NCBI GenBank assembly: GCA_963565915.1
Contig: OY751495.1
Coordinates: 1,302,001-1,366,000 of the forward strand
Length of the DNA: 64,000 bases
From: Entoloma clypeatum
Lineage: Eukaryota; Basidiomycota; Agaricomycetes; Agaricales; Entolomataceae
Direction of reading: 5' to 3'
Below, piece by piece: positions 1 through 8,935 of this stretch; within the stretch, counting starts at the first letter, position 1, and each line of letters begins with the position of its first letter. Under the pieces are notes generated by a model that worked only from the letters and a program-made list of their open reading frames with translations, made no database searches and had not been told where the DNA came from. A program made the position numbers and the translations under genes.

Positions 1-278
1 CTGTATCAGTAGGAGCTAAAATCAAAATTCTATTTGCTTCATTACATGCTGCGAAAAATGATTGTAAAGCCTTAATAACTTGAGATTTTCCAGTGCCACC
101 CATACCTCCAAGATACATTCATAACTGATTGGCTCTCTTTTCAGTTGCATGATTTGCCACTATACAAAATGCTCTTTCTTGCTCCTCATTCAACATGAAT
201 TCTTTGACTGTACCATCAATATAGTTCTGATGCAACTCTTTATTTGCTTTGAAATCTTTGTCAATATAAGAGGCATCT
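1..278 (-). pseudogene. Helitron Hel-A: Pif1-type helicase, start of the domain (broken)
   Basis: On the minus strand this encodes the beginning of the helicase half of a RepHel protein. The Walker A motif GGMGGTGKSQVI is visible at about 70-115 and is followed by the start of the domain running off the window edge. Helitron helicases unwind DNA during rolling-circle transposition. The frame is continuous from 278 except for a TGA at 119-121 just before the motif, where an Arg (CGA) is expected in this family. The same frame resumes at 5630 on the far side of Gypsy G1, so this is the downstream half of a gene split by that insertion. Helicase identity is firm; the copy is not functional. Confidence 0.85.
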
Positions 279-666
279 TGTTATGCTTAACAAACCGTTC
301 CAAGGTTCGGGCAGAGTATGCAGGAAGTGGAAAGGCGAAGAGCAAAGTGATTGCTAAATCTAAGGAATGTAGCTATGGTACATGGTGTTTATATAGTACT
401 GGCTACGAGCGGTAGGGAGTGAGTCAGTAGCTGCGGAAGGCAGTGCGGATGAGTCAGTAACTGCGGAAAGGCAGTGCAAAGTGAGTCAGACGACTGCGGA
501 CTGAGTAATCCCTACTGCGGAGTGCGAGTCAGCGCGGGAGCGAAGTATACTAAAGGAGAATGGTAGAGTAAAGGTAAATGAATAAGCGGTCTGATGAGTC
601 AAAGAAATAACGAAGGTACAATGCAAGGGAAAAGTGCGTAACATACAAACCGGTAAGTCCGTAACA
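279..666 (-). repeat. G1 3' LTR
   Basis: 388 bp, beginning TGTTACGG and ending AAGCATAACA when read on the minus strand. It differs from the other G1 LTR at two positions I can see (near 551 and 592). It is preceded on the element sense strand by a purine tract at 667-680. Confidence 0.95.
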
Positions 667-680
667 TGTTCCCCTCCTCA
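667..680 (-). promoter_or_regulatory. G1 polypurine tract
   Basis: Immediately upstream of the 3' LTR on the minus strand lies the purine-rich GAGGAGGGGAACA, the expected plus-strand primer site. G2 has the counterpart GAAGAGGGGAACA at 41721-41733. Confidence 0.7.
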
Positions 681-700
681 AGCTCTGTGTCCTCACAGAG

Positions 701-1063
701 TCATTGTCCCCATCCTCCGGCATTGTCGTTGTTTGTCCAGGAGCCATTCTCCTTGAGGCTCCAATCGTTTATTAGCTCTTCGTTGATGGCGACGGCGAGC
801 TTGAGACTCCGGACGGCTAGTCGGATCCGCCGGTTTTCAACGACCAGCGTACGGGTGTAGTTCCCGAGGATTTGTTTCTCTTCGGGGGTTGGTGCGACGG
901 GGAGGTCGGATAAAGAATGGAGGCGGATGTGCATCTGTCGATGCAGGATGTCGGCGAGCGAGGCTTCTAGCGCGTGGATCTGGTCTCTCATGGAGAGGGC
1001 TTCACCCATGAGGGCAGTGATGGCGGGGTTGGTTTCAGTGGATGTGGTGGTGGCGGTGGACAT
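701..1063 (-). CDS. extra 120-aa ORF between pol and the 3' LTR of G1
   Basis: An intact ATG-started frame lying about 90 bp after the chromodomain stop and about 35 bp before the 3' LTR. The product is Thr/Ser-rich at its start, then mostly hydrophilic and probably helical (around ALSMRDQIHALEASLADIL), with no signal peptide or membrane segment, so it does not resemble an envelope protein. A recognisable homolog sits at the same place in G2 (from 41329), with mostly conservative replacements over its first 60 residues, suggesting the ORF belonged to the element. I do not recognise the family. A small accessory or nucleic-acid-binding role is possible but is only a guess. Confidence 0.6.
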   Translation of the reverse strand: MSTATTTSTETNPAITALMGEALSMRDQIHALEASLADILHRQMHIRLHSLSDLPVAPTPEEKQILGNYTRTLVVENRRIRLAVRSLKLAVAINEELINDWSLKENGSWTNNDNAGGWGQ

Positions 1064-1150
1064 GGTGCAGAGGATGTTGGAGAGATAGAGAACTCGGTGG
1101 GTTTTTTGACTGATGAGGTCGATGCTGTTGCTGATTTCAACGGGTGTCTT

Positions 1151-1510
1151 TTATCGTGGACGTGACGGGTTCTGCCGATGGAAATCACGGATCAAATCTT
1201 GAGCGTTCTGAACATTAGCTCGCGGTTCCCATGTGTTCTCTTCTGGGCCATATCCTTCCCACTGGACGAGGTACTGGATCTTTCCGCGGAACTTTCGAGA
1301 GTCCAGGATCGTAGACACATGGTACTCTTCTCGTCCTTCGACGATAATCGGATCAGGGGCTGGTTTCTTTTTCTGGATGGCGTACTTTGGAGTTTCATAT
1401 GGTGACAACAGGGTCTCATTGAACACAGGGTGAATCATCTTCCAAGTCTTCGGAAGATCAAGAAGGTACACGCTAGCTCCTTTCTTCTCTAGGACTTTGA
1501 ATGGTCCATG
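1151..1510 (-). pseudogene. G1 pol C-terminus: GPY/F-like linker and chromodomain
   Basis: Continuation of pol after an in-frame TGA (1511-1513). G2 has CGA at the equivalent codon, so this is a C-to-T nonsense change. The frame carries the integrase C-terminal linker ([20 protein letters not shown]) and then a chromodomain ([11 protein letters not shown]...[17 protein letters not shown]) with the usual aromatic residues. In chromoviruses this tail targets integration to particular chromatin. The catalytic integrase that should precede it has been deleted. Confidence 0.85.
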
Positions 1511-3706
1511 TCAGAGTGCATCAAGTTTCTTTGAGGGTCGGTCGGTCCTGATGTTAGTCCCTTCCAGCCACACCTTGTCTCCAATGCGGTAGTCCCGAGA
1601 TGGACTTCGCCGTGTGTCAACTGTCTTCTTCATCTGATCCTGTGCTTGTTTCAGCGCTGCATTGGCTTCTTCTCGTGCCTGTTTGAGTTTTTTCAAGAAG
1701 TCGTTGGCAGCCGGATTGGTATCTTCTAACACGAGTTCTCCCTTCCACGGATGTAAACCGTAGTTGAGGTAGAATGGGGTGTGCTTCGTTGCCTGGTGTT
1801 CTTTGTCATTCAGGTCCTGAGGACGACGGAAGTATTCCAGGTTCTTGTGATCGGTCAAGATTTCAAAACGTTCCTTGGCTTCGAGCAGATAGTGTCTCCA
1901 ATCTTTCAATGCTTCCACGACTGCCAGAAGTTCCTTGTCATATATCTCATAATTCTGTTCGGCTGCGGACATGGTCCGCGACAAGAATGCGATGGGGTGC
2001 CATTTGTCGTCTTGCTTCTGAGAGAGTACTGCTCCAATTGCATAGCCCAATGCATCGGTTTCAACCCTGAACTGTCCCTCTGGTTTTGGTAATGCCAAGA
2101 CCGGTGCCGATGTAATTGCCCGTATGAGACCTTCAAAGGCTTGCTGCTCTGTTGGTCCCCAAGTAAATGCCATACCGCCTGTGAGCACGGTGAGAGGCTT
2201 TGCGATGTTTGAGTACCCTTCAATAAATCGTCGATAGAAGTTAGCAAATCCAAGGAACTTCTGAACTTCCTTTTTTGATGTGGGTGCTCGCCAGTTTTGA
2301 ATTGTATCCACCTTCTCAGTTTCCATCTCAACACGTCCTTCACCAACGACATATCCCAATATAGGACATTTTGTTACTTCCCATAAACACTTCTTCTCCT
2401 TTAGGAACAAATCATTGTCCGATAGAATCTGTAGGATTTCTTCAGTGTTTTGCACAAGTTCTTCCTTGGTTTTACCAATAACCACGATGTCATCCATGTA
2501 GATCACACAGATACATCGGCGGATCTGGTCCCGGAATAGACTAGCCATCATTCGAGAGAACGTTCCCGGGGAGTTGCAAAGACCGAAAAACATGACCAAT
2601 GGTTCGAACAATCCTCGACTGGTGAGGAAGGCAGCTTTCCATTCATCGCCCTCCTTAATCTGGATGTTGTTATAGCCCCACATGATGTCCATTTTATTGA
2701 AGTAGACCGCATCTTTCAGTATGTCCAAGAGATCGGATATTCGTGGGAGTGGGAACTTGTCTTTGACCGTGAATTTATTGACCATGTGGTAATCTTGTAC
2801 CAATCGTTTGGAGCCATCCTTTTTGTTGATGAAGAAGCAAGGGGAGGCATAAGGGGATTTGGACGGGCGGATCTTTCCCGTTGCTAGACCCTCATCAATG
2901 AATGTGTCCAATTCTTCTTGTTCCTTTTGCGTCATAGGATATGTATTTCCCCCTAGTTCCTTTGGTGCGTCCGGTGTAAGTTTGATACCATGGTCCCATT
3001 CCCTCTCCTTTGGGATCTTGTCAAAGTTCTCTTTCTCGAAAAGATGAGCAAATCGTTCAACATATGAGGGTCGTTTGGTTGTGGGAGGTGGTGTGGGAGT
3101 GACAGCTTCCAAAATAGGGTCTCCAGGCTTCCATTTCTGATCCGACTTCTTGGGCGCATCTCCGCCGCGCACCTCAACCATGCAAACCCGGTGTTTGCGA
3201 CCATTAAGGTTAATCCTAAAATCCGAGTGTTTGGTCCGACATGTTGTTGGGCACCGGTTAAATGTTACCGCGCCGGTTGTCCAATTGATTGTGGGGTTGT
3301 GGTGTACCAACCAGTCATGTCCCAAGAGCATGTCCGTCCCCCCAATGTCTAGTACCATTGCTTCCATGGTTTCCTGATGTGCTCCCAAATCCAGCTTGAC
3401 TTCGGCAAGTTGGCTCGCTTTCTGTTGTCGATTTGGTGATCCATCCGCATTTAGAATTGCTATGGGTGATATTCCTCGTGTGGGGAGGTTCTGTTCGCGT
3501 ACTATTCTGGGATGAATGCATGTGCGTTCACATCCACTGTCAACCTCAGGTCGGATAACCTTTGGTCCTCGTCGTGTTTTGAGCTGCGCTAACAGCCTGA
3601 TTTCTCGTCTTTTCGGAGGTTTATCTCCCTTCACAATCTTAGTCGATGCAGCGGCTCGCTTGGCAGGGATGACATAGGTTCTATTGTCTGCAGTCATACA
3701 AGGCAA
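1511..3706 (-). CDS. G1 Pol: protease, reverse transcriptase, partial RNase H, internally deleted
   Basis: A 731-codon frame. In order it has a retropepsin active site (EVDSGCERT, near residue 56), an LTR-type reverse transcriptase with IYMDDIVVIG as the catalytic YxDD box, an RNase H segment up to TDHKNLEYFRRPQDL, and then an abrupt jump to the last part of integrase (DKEHQATKHTPFYLNYGLHPW). G2 shows that about 1.05 kb normally lies between, including the HHCC finger and the DDE core. The junction falls at a short shared A-A-T-G/C-A sequence, consistent with template switching or microhomology deletion. The protein could still make RT but not integrate by itself. Confidence 0.9.
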   Translation of the reverse strand: MPCMTADNRTYVIPAKRAAASTKIVKGDKPPKRREIRLLAQLKTRRGPKVIRPEVDSGCERTCIHPRIVREQNLPTRGISPIAILNADGSPNRQQKASQLAEVKLDLGAHQETMEAMVLDIGGTDMLLGHDWLVHHNPTINWTTGAVTFNRCPTTCRTKHSDFRINLNGRKHRVCMVEVRGGDAPKKSDQKWKPGDPILEAVTPTPPPTTKRPSYVERFAHLFEKENFDKIPKEREWDHGIKLTPDAPKELGGNTYPMTQKEQEELDTFIDEGLATGKIRPSKSPYASPCFFINKKDGSKRLVQDYHMVNKFTVKDKFPLPRISDLLDILKDAVYFNKMDIMWGYNNIQIKEGDEWKAAFLTSRGLFEPLVMFFGLCNSPGTFSRMMASLFRDQIRRCICVIYMDDIVVIGKTKEELVQNTEEILQILSDNDLFLKEKKCLWEVTKCPILGYVVGEGRVEMETEKVDTIQNWRAPTSKKEVQKFLGFANFYRRFIEGYSNIAKPLTVLTGGMAFTWGPTEQQAFEGLIRAITSAPVLALPKPEGQFRVETDALGYAIGAVLSQKQDDKWHPIAFLSRTMSAAEQNYEIYDKELLAVVEALKDWRHYLLEAKERFEILTDHKNLEYFRRPQDLNDKEHQATKHTPFYLNYGLHPWKGELVLEDTNPAANDFLKKLKQAREEANAALKQAQDQMKKTVDTRRSPSRDYRIGDKVWLEGTNIRTDRPSKKLDAL

Positions 3707-4029
3707 GCAAGTCCGTTTAATAGATAAGGGTCGCGACTTAGCGTCGTTTCCTTCTCGTCGGCTTCTAAGATTGTGGTTTCATCATTCTCGGCATCTTCCT
3801 TGGACACCTTCCTAACCCTTCCGGAGTTCTTCTTCGGCTTGCGGCAGTTGCGCGCGATATGGCCTTCTTGGTCACAGTTGAAACACTTGCGACCATCTTT
3901 CTTCTTTGGAGCGCTACAGTCTTTAGCCAGGTGACTGAAGCACTGACAGTTGTAGCAACGGGCTACTCCTGCTTTGTCAATTTCCATGGCTTTGCCCTGA
4001 CCACCATAAGTGGTACCCGATCCGGTGGA
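3694..4029 (-). CDS. G1 Gag C-terminus: two CCHC zinc knuckles
   Basis: A frame beginning at the gag deletion junction. It carries CYNCQCFSHLAKDC and CFNCDQEGHIARNC, the two nucleocapsid-type knuckles that bind retroelement RNA, followed by a charged linker running into pol. In G1 it is out of frame with the main Gag because of the roughly 145-bp deletion near 4030. In G2 the equivalent region (37223-37564) keeps the longer intervening sequence. Confidence 0.85.
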   Translation of the reverse strand, partial: STGSGTTYGGQGKAMEIDKAGVARCYNCQCFSHLAKDCSAPKKKDGRKCFNCDQEGHIARNCRKPKKNSGRVRKVSKEDAENDETTILEADEKETTLSRDPYLLNGLACLV

Positions 4030-4786
4030 TGTATTTCCCAGTTTCCTCGCCAAGGTTTGACAGTTTCAAGAGTTCTTCAAATTCATCCAAGAATTCATCA
4101 ACAGTGCATTTCTCTTGTTTCAGGACTTCGAGTCTCGCTTTGGCAGCGACCGACTTGTTGGCGATGGAGAATCGTGTGGCGATGTCATCGGAAAAGCCTA
4201 GCCAGGTGATGTTCTCGTTGTCAACGGCAAGAGTGTCTAACTTGTTACTGGCCCAGTGTCTGCCGGACCCTTCCATCATGCAGGATAACACCGCAAGAAT
4301 CTTCTGATCGTCTGTGAGGCTCTTTTGGAACCTGATGTATAGTTTGGTGGCTTTCCACCACTCGTTGAAGGTGTATCTGTTCTTGAACATCCCAGGATCC
4401 TTGATGATCTTGGATGTATCCATTGTTTGTACAGCCAGAGCTTCTGCCATGTTTAGAGTCTGCGGAGGAGAAGAGGAGTCGGGTTGTTGGGATGAAGATG
4501 GGGTTCGGGATACAGGTAAGGATTGAAAATGAGTCCCTGTTCTAGGCATCTGTTCGATATCTGACTGCGCGGAGTCAAAAGTAAATTCGTCAGGGGACTC
4601 ATCGGCGGAATCGGTGGCAAAACGTTCAGAGTATTTCCTCTGTAAATCTCTAAGGAATCTCTGTTCCTGCGCGTCTGTTGGTCTCGAGAAGGGGTCAAGT
4701 CTCTCGTTTCGTGCCCAGCGGTTGTACTCGGTCTGTTGTTCTTCGGTGGTGAAGTGGGCGTAGATCTGTTGCTTCGAGTAAGACAT
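3977..4786 (-). CDS. G1 Gag main ORF (frameshifted near its end)
   Basis: A 269-codon frame starting MSYSKQQIYAHFTTEEQQ. It has an acidic, Ser/Pro-rich N-terminal third and then the helical retrotransposon gag core (DRYTF-type segment, FNEWWKATKLYIRFQKSL, LDEFEELLKLSNLGEETG). The last about 17 codons are out of frame because of the deletion at about 4030. Gag forms the cytoplasmic particle in which reverse transcription occurs. The start was chosen because it is the first ATG after the leader frame and is conserved in position in G2. Confidence 0.75.
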   Translation of the reverse strand: MSYSKQQIYAHFTTEEQQTEYNRWARNERLDPFSRPTDAQEQRFLRDLQRKYSERFATDSADESPDEFTFDSAQSDIEQMPRTGTHFQSLPVSRTPSSSQQPDSSSPPQTLNMAEALAVQTMDTSKIIKDPGMFKNRYTFNEWWKATKLYIRFQKSLTDDQKILAVLSCMMEGSGRHWASNKLDTLAVDNENITWLGFSDDIATRFSIANKSVAAKARLEVLKQEKCTVDEFLDEFEELLKLSNLGEETGKYIHRIGYHLWWSGQSHGN

Positions 4787-5237
4787 GATGATGTGGCTCT
4801 GGGACGTCTCGATGTGAGCGTCCTAATCAATCTTCTGATAATGGTTGTCTGGACACCGATAAACTCTCTGATCTCTGTGATCCGACCTGTCTGAGGTCCT
4901 TCTTGAACGCGAAAGCTTTCGAGTTCATTCTGTCGGGCGTTGTAACGCGCGATCTGGTGTTGCCGAGCAAGATGGATGCTCTCTGCTATCTCGCCGTGGG
5001 GGCGATGCTCGTCGTTGTCTAGTTCTTCATCAAGCACCTGCTGTAGGATGCGACGGATCTCCGATTCGATGTACTGCTGGATGAGTGTAAAATCGATACT
5101 GTCTCGAGGACTTAGCTCCTCCTGTCGGGCTTCTGGCGTGCTGAATGGGTTACTGGTGAAGTCTTCAAAGAAGCGTGACGTCTTGACTCGTCTGGTGGTT
5201 GCTCTCTTTGCTCTGGGCGAACCTAACGAGATTTAGC
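4453..5237 (-). CDS. G1 leader frame overlapping gag (no ATG start seen)
   Basis: Open from just after the primer-binding site to 4453 in a frame different from Gag and overlapping Gag by about 330 nt. No in-frame ATG precedes the region found in both copies. The product begins RAKRATTRRVKTSRFFEDF and continues through a helical segment (IESEIRRILQQVLDEEL). The same double-open arrangement is present in G2, apart from a TGA at 36215. It could be a genuine upstream Gag segment joined by frameshifting or non-AUG initiation, or simply unselected leader sequence. No domain recognised. Confidence 0.4.
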
Positions 5238-5239
5238 AA
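5229..5239 (-). promoter_or_regulatory. G1 self-primer binding site
   Basis: Read on the minus strand, TTGCTAAATCT lies two bases inside the 5' LTR end. It is a perfect 11-nt reverse complement of AGATTTAGCAA at 5314-5324 within the LTR, which sits about 34 nt downstream of the TATA box, where the RNA should start. This is the Tf1/sushi-type arrangement in which the transcript 5' end primes its own minus-strand synthesis instead of a tRNA. Confidence 0.75.
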
Positions 5240-5241
5240 CT

Positions 5242-5629
5242 TGTTATGCTTAACAAACCGTTCCAAGGTTCGGGCAGAGTATGCAGGAAGTGGAAAGGCG
5301 AAGAGCAAAGTGATTGCTAAATCTAAGGAATGTAGCTATGGTACATGGTGTTTATATAGTACTGGCTACGAGCGGTAGGGAGTGAGTCAGTAGCTGCGGA
5401 AGGCAGTGCGGATGAGTCAGTAACTGCGGAAAGGCAGTGCAAAGTGAGTCAGACGACTGCGGACTGAGTAATCCCTACTGCGGAGTGCGAGTCAGCGCGG
5501 GAGCGAAGTATATTAAAGGAGAATGGTAGAGTAAAGGTAAATGAATAAGCGGTCCGATGAGTCAAAGAAATAACGAAGGTACAATGCAAGGGAAAAGTGC
5601 GTAACATACAAACCGGTAAGTCCGTAACA
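5242..5629 (-). repeat. G1 5' LTR with Pol II promoter
   Basis: The 388-bp LTR that starts the element on the minus strand. A TATA box (TATATAAA) lies at 5351-5358 and the probable RNA start is at about 5324-5328, giving a short R region. Several degenerate copies of a CTGACTCA/CCGCAGT-rich motif fill U3 and could be activator sites. The LTR of G2 keeps the TATA-to-AGATTTAGCAA module. Confidence 0.9.
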
Positions 5630-7277
5630 CATCTGATATAACAACTTCATCATATTTGTTACAATTTGATGTATTGTTTTCTGTACTGGTGGGTATGCTG
5701 TGCTTAGTACGGTCAGCCAAGATTTTTTCTTTCAATGCTTTAATCATTTTATTCCAATAATAACTCTCTTTCTTTGAACTTGATATATGCATGTTTTCCA
5801 AATCTGATTGACTATTGTGGGAACTATGGTCAAGCCATTTAGTCTTCTGCAGCATATTTTGAATTTCATTCTTCAATTCTTGTATTTTTAAATATTGTGA
5901 GCCAACTGTGTTATAAATATCTTGCTCATTTTCCAGATCCTGAGCATCATTCATTTCACCATCATATCTGAGTGCAATGCTTGAATCAAATTCTGTACTG
6001 TCATTTTCATTCATGAAAGGTGCTTGCATTCCAGCTTTTTTATTGCATTTCCGTTGATTATAATGGTCATCACGAGCATCATTACATTCATATCTTGCAT
6101 GAAAATTATTCATAATATCTTTTTGTCGGTCTGTAAAATTATTGACATCAAATGCCTGATACCATGTTTGATCTTCTGTCTTTAAATCGCTGCCAGACCA
6201 CCATGGCTTGAATAGTGTGAGCATTGTGGAATAATAGTATTCCAGATCACCCTGATCTCTTCTTGGTAGAAGTCCACCCAGAAAGTTGGGCACAATATAA
6301 TCATTATCAGGTACACATTGAATGTAATGAGTGCGATACTGAGAATGTTCTTTCTGAAGTTCATATTTTTGTACAGATGGCAAAGATGCTCCTCCTGTAA
6401 CTGTTGTTCCAGTGAGAATATCATGTGAGGTTTGATTTTCATCCTCAGAGTACAGTGTATCAGAATCAGATTCATCGCTATCTTCAGATTGATCTTCATG
6501 TTGACTGTTAAATTCATTCTGTTCCTTCTTTGATCATTTAGACTTTTGACACAATCTGACCCAGTCATACAAGCTCATGTCACTCAAAACATCTGGTCGG
6601 TATACATAATCAATCACTTTGGACACACTTATCAATCTTCCACCTGATGGAACTAGTACAACATTGTCTGGGGGATCTGCATCCTCAGAACTGGTTTCCC
6701 AAACACTTCTGACCTCCTGAACATAGTTTCTCCAATAAATGTCCCTGAAAGTATGACTGGTATAATGATCAGGATTATTGAGCAGATACATAGCTGCCAT
6801 GGGACTGCCCATTTCCATTTTTGCACCTAGAGCATTTATCATTTTAGTCATGAGCATGCGAGTTGATGTCCCACTATCAACAGTACCATTAATTAACTCG
6901 GAATTTTTTTCCAACACTTGCCAAATAGTATCAAATGATGCATATGCACTTAACCCCACTTTGGAAACATAATCACAGATATAAGCCACTATTGCCTTGA
7001 CAGCTGTTCCTGATAACAAGCTTGTTGCATCAGTATTGCATCGAACAAGATAAGTTAGAGGTGGTATAAATGTATTCATATAAGCCTCACCATGCTTCAT
7101 TTTCAATGCACCTGTATCTGGATCCACCAATGTTATTTCAACAACATCACGGGAAAACCTTGCCTTGCATTCACCATCTTTATTTAGACAGGCCTTTCTT
7201 ACCTCCTTGTTGTCATTATGATTTTCTTGAATTTGCATGCAAGTATGTTGATTTGAACAAAGTAATAAGTCATCCAC
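5630..7277 (-). pseudogene. Helitron Hel-A: Rep Y2 motif and Rep-helicase linker
   Basis: Minus-strand frame(s) continuing the Helitron Rep protein. Near 6985-7000 the sequence AYICDYVSKVGL carries the paired tyrosines typical of the Helitron Y2 catalytic motif, which nick and join DNA ends in rolling-circle transposition. After a stop near 6534 the same frame resumes into a long acidic and Asn-rich linker ending at KYDEVVISD, where G1 is inserted. A sister copy (Hel-B) is found at 31321-31568 and 62731-63472. A TGA at 7296-7298 separates this from the upstream Rep part. Confidence 0.8.
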
Positions 7278-7295
7278 TGTTTTTTCATATTCATT

Positions 7296-8930
7296 TCACC
7301 ATTTCTCCAAATTTTTACACTCTGAACAAAGATTGCATCTTTTCTTACATGGAAAGGGTGGAGGGACTGGCATTGTTTTTGTGGAGTCTTGGTAGGACCA
7401 ATCAGATTGCTTTTGCTGATCCACTCTGTTCTTGACCTCTTTAGCAGTTCCATTGAAACATTGCCCTTGATGGACACTTTCCAAATAAGTGACAAGTTTC
7501 TCTTGAAAGTCACTATTAGGATCCATAATTTTGTCTCTGATATCTTGGGGTGACAGTGCATTCTTGATCCAAACCAATGTGTGCAAATGTAAAGTCAGTC
7601 TCCCTTGTTGTTCCACAGTTCCATAATATGCTTTAGTATCTCCATAAATTCCAGGATGGTCAGCTTCTACACCAAGAACTTCTTTGATGAATGCTTGAAC
7701 AATGAAATGAAAAAACTGGGCAGCAGCAACTGGATTGTGGGCTATTAAATGAAATGCTTCTACATCACTTCGAATTTCAGGCTTGAATTCAGTTTTGGAG
7801 TCAGCATAGTACAAACAAATAGGATGCTTTACATCAACAGATAAAAAAGTTATAAACCATGTGGGCATACCAATATAAGACACCAATGACCAGATTTCAT
7901 TACACATTGCCTTCTTGGAGCCAGCAGAGCCTTTGACATTAGAAGCAGCGATATCTATATCCTGTAATAGTTTATAGCAAGATTTTTCCATTTCTGTCTC
8001 AGGCTTAACTTTCTGACCAGCTTTCAAACGATGAATGAGATTCTGTAAAAGATTCATATCCAGACTGTGTAACCTTTGGCTGATTTCCTGAAAGTTGGCT
8101 TTATGAGTAGTCAAGAATGCAGCAGTTGTAGCTGAACTGATTTGTTCATGATTCCAAGCAATCAGTGGAAAGTTTTCATCCTTTTGAAAACATTTATCAT
8201 GATACATTAGAAGATGTTTCTTGTATTCCAAGGTGGATGTCTTTCGATTATGATTTGGATTTTTTATTCCTCCCAGACCAAAAGGAAAGAGCCAAGGCAT
8301 CATGGAAGGAAAAAGTTGAGGATTGTTGTAAATGGAGAGAGGATCCTTTGAATGGCCCACAAACATATCTGGTGATTGGATGCTAGATGCTCTAAGGCAA
8401 CAGCCTTTAATGCCTCAGTAGTCATGGTAATGTATTCCTCCCCAGATAAGCCATGAACTACAAAGAGACAGTTCCCATCTTCAATACCATCATTACCTTC
8501 AGTGTCATGTATGCTGGTTTCCTCCTTTTCCTTATTCAGAATTGATAGCCGACTATCAATTGTAACTGATATTCCCTCTTCAGGATACCAATCCAAATTG
8601 TCTTGAGAAACAATGACATCATGATAGTCAGAATGATTCAAAGTCAACCAGTTCAGGGCCTTTGCTACTTTATTTCTCCGAACAAGAATAGGGGTTCTTT
8701 CCAAGTCTTGCTCAGTGGGTTTACAAGATACAGGCCAGGACTTTATCCATGTCTGCTCTAGCAGGAGGCAGGACATTATAGATTTTAGGCACAGGATTCT
8801 GAAATATGATAGCATTTGCCCTTATTTTATATCTACCAGAAGATTTGATTCTGATGATACATCGGTTATGACAAACCTTGGCAATAAGCATTTTTTCAAC
8901 ATGAGACAAGTCTTGCAACTCTTTAGGGAT
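7296..8930 (-). pseudogene. Helitron Hel-A: Helitron_like_N / HUH Rep nuclease region
   Basis: The long open stretch 7296-8366 encodes the N-terminal Helitron-like domain: MMPWLFPFGLGG, MPTWFITFLSVDVKHP and the HUH box GRLTLHLHTLVW that would coordinate the metal ion. The upstream frames to 8930 (RYKIRANAIIFQNPVPKIY, then a region ending VALEHLASNHQ) match the domain that normally precedes Rep in fungal Helitrons. They are separated by small frame disruptions around 8300-8370 and 8720-8820, so the gene is not intact. Cys residues at its end (KKRCNLCSECKNLEKW) form a zinc-ribbon-like cluster. Confidence 0.8.
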
Positions 8931-8935
8931 TTTTC

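Larger units (their letters stand above)
279..5629 (-). mobile_element. Gypsy/Ty3 LTR retrotransposon G1 (chromovirus), young deletion derivative
   Basis: A complete LTR-to-LTR insertion on the minus strand with TG...CA LTRs of 388 bp (279-666 and 5242-5629) and a perfect 5-bp target duplication CATCT (274-278 and 5630-5634). Reading from 5629 downward it holds a leader frame, gag with CCHC knuckles, protease, RT, part of RNase H, a chromodomain tail and an extra 120-codon ORF. Compared with copy G2 it lacks about 145 bp at the end of gag (junction near 4030, frameshifting) and about 1.05 kb of RNase H and all catalytic integrase (junction near 1808-1813, in frame). It sits inside the Helitron helicase gene. 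The near-identical LTRs (about 2 differences) mark it as one of the youngest events here. Confidence 0.95.
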
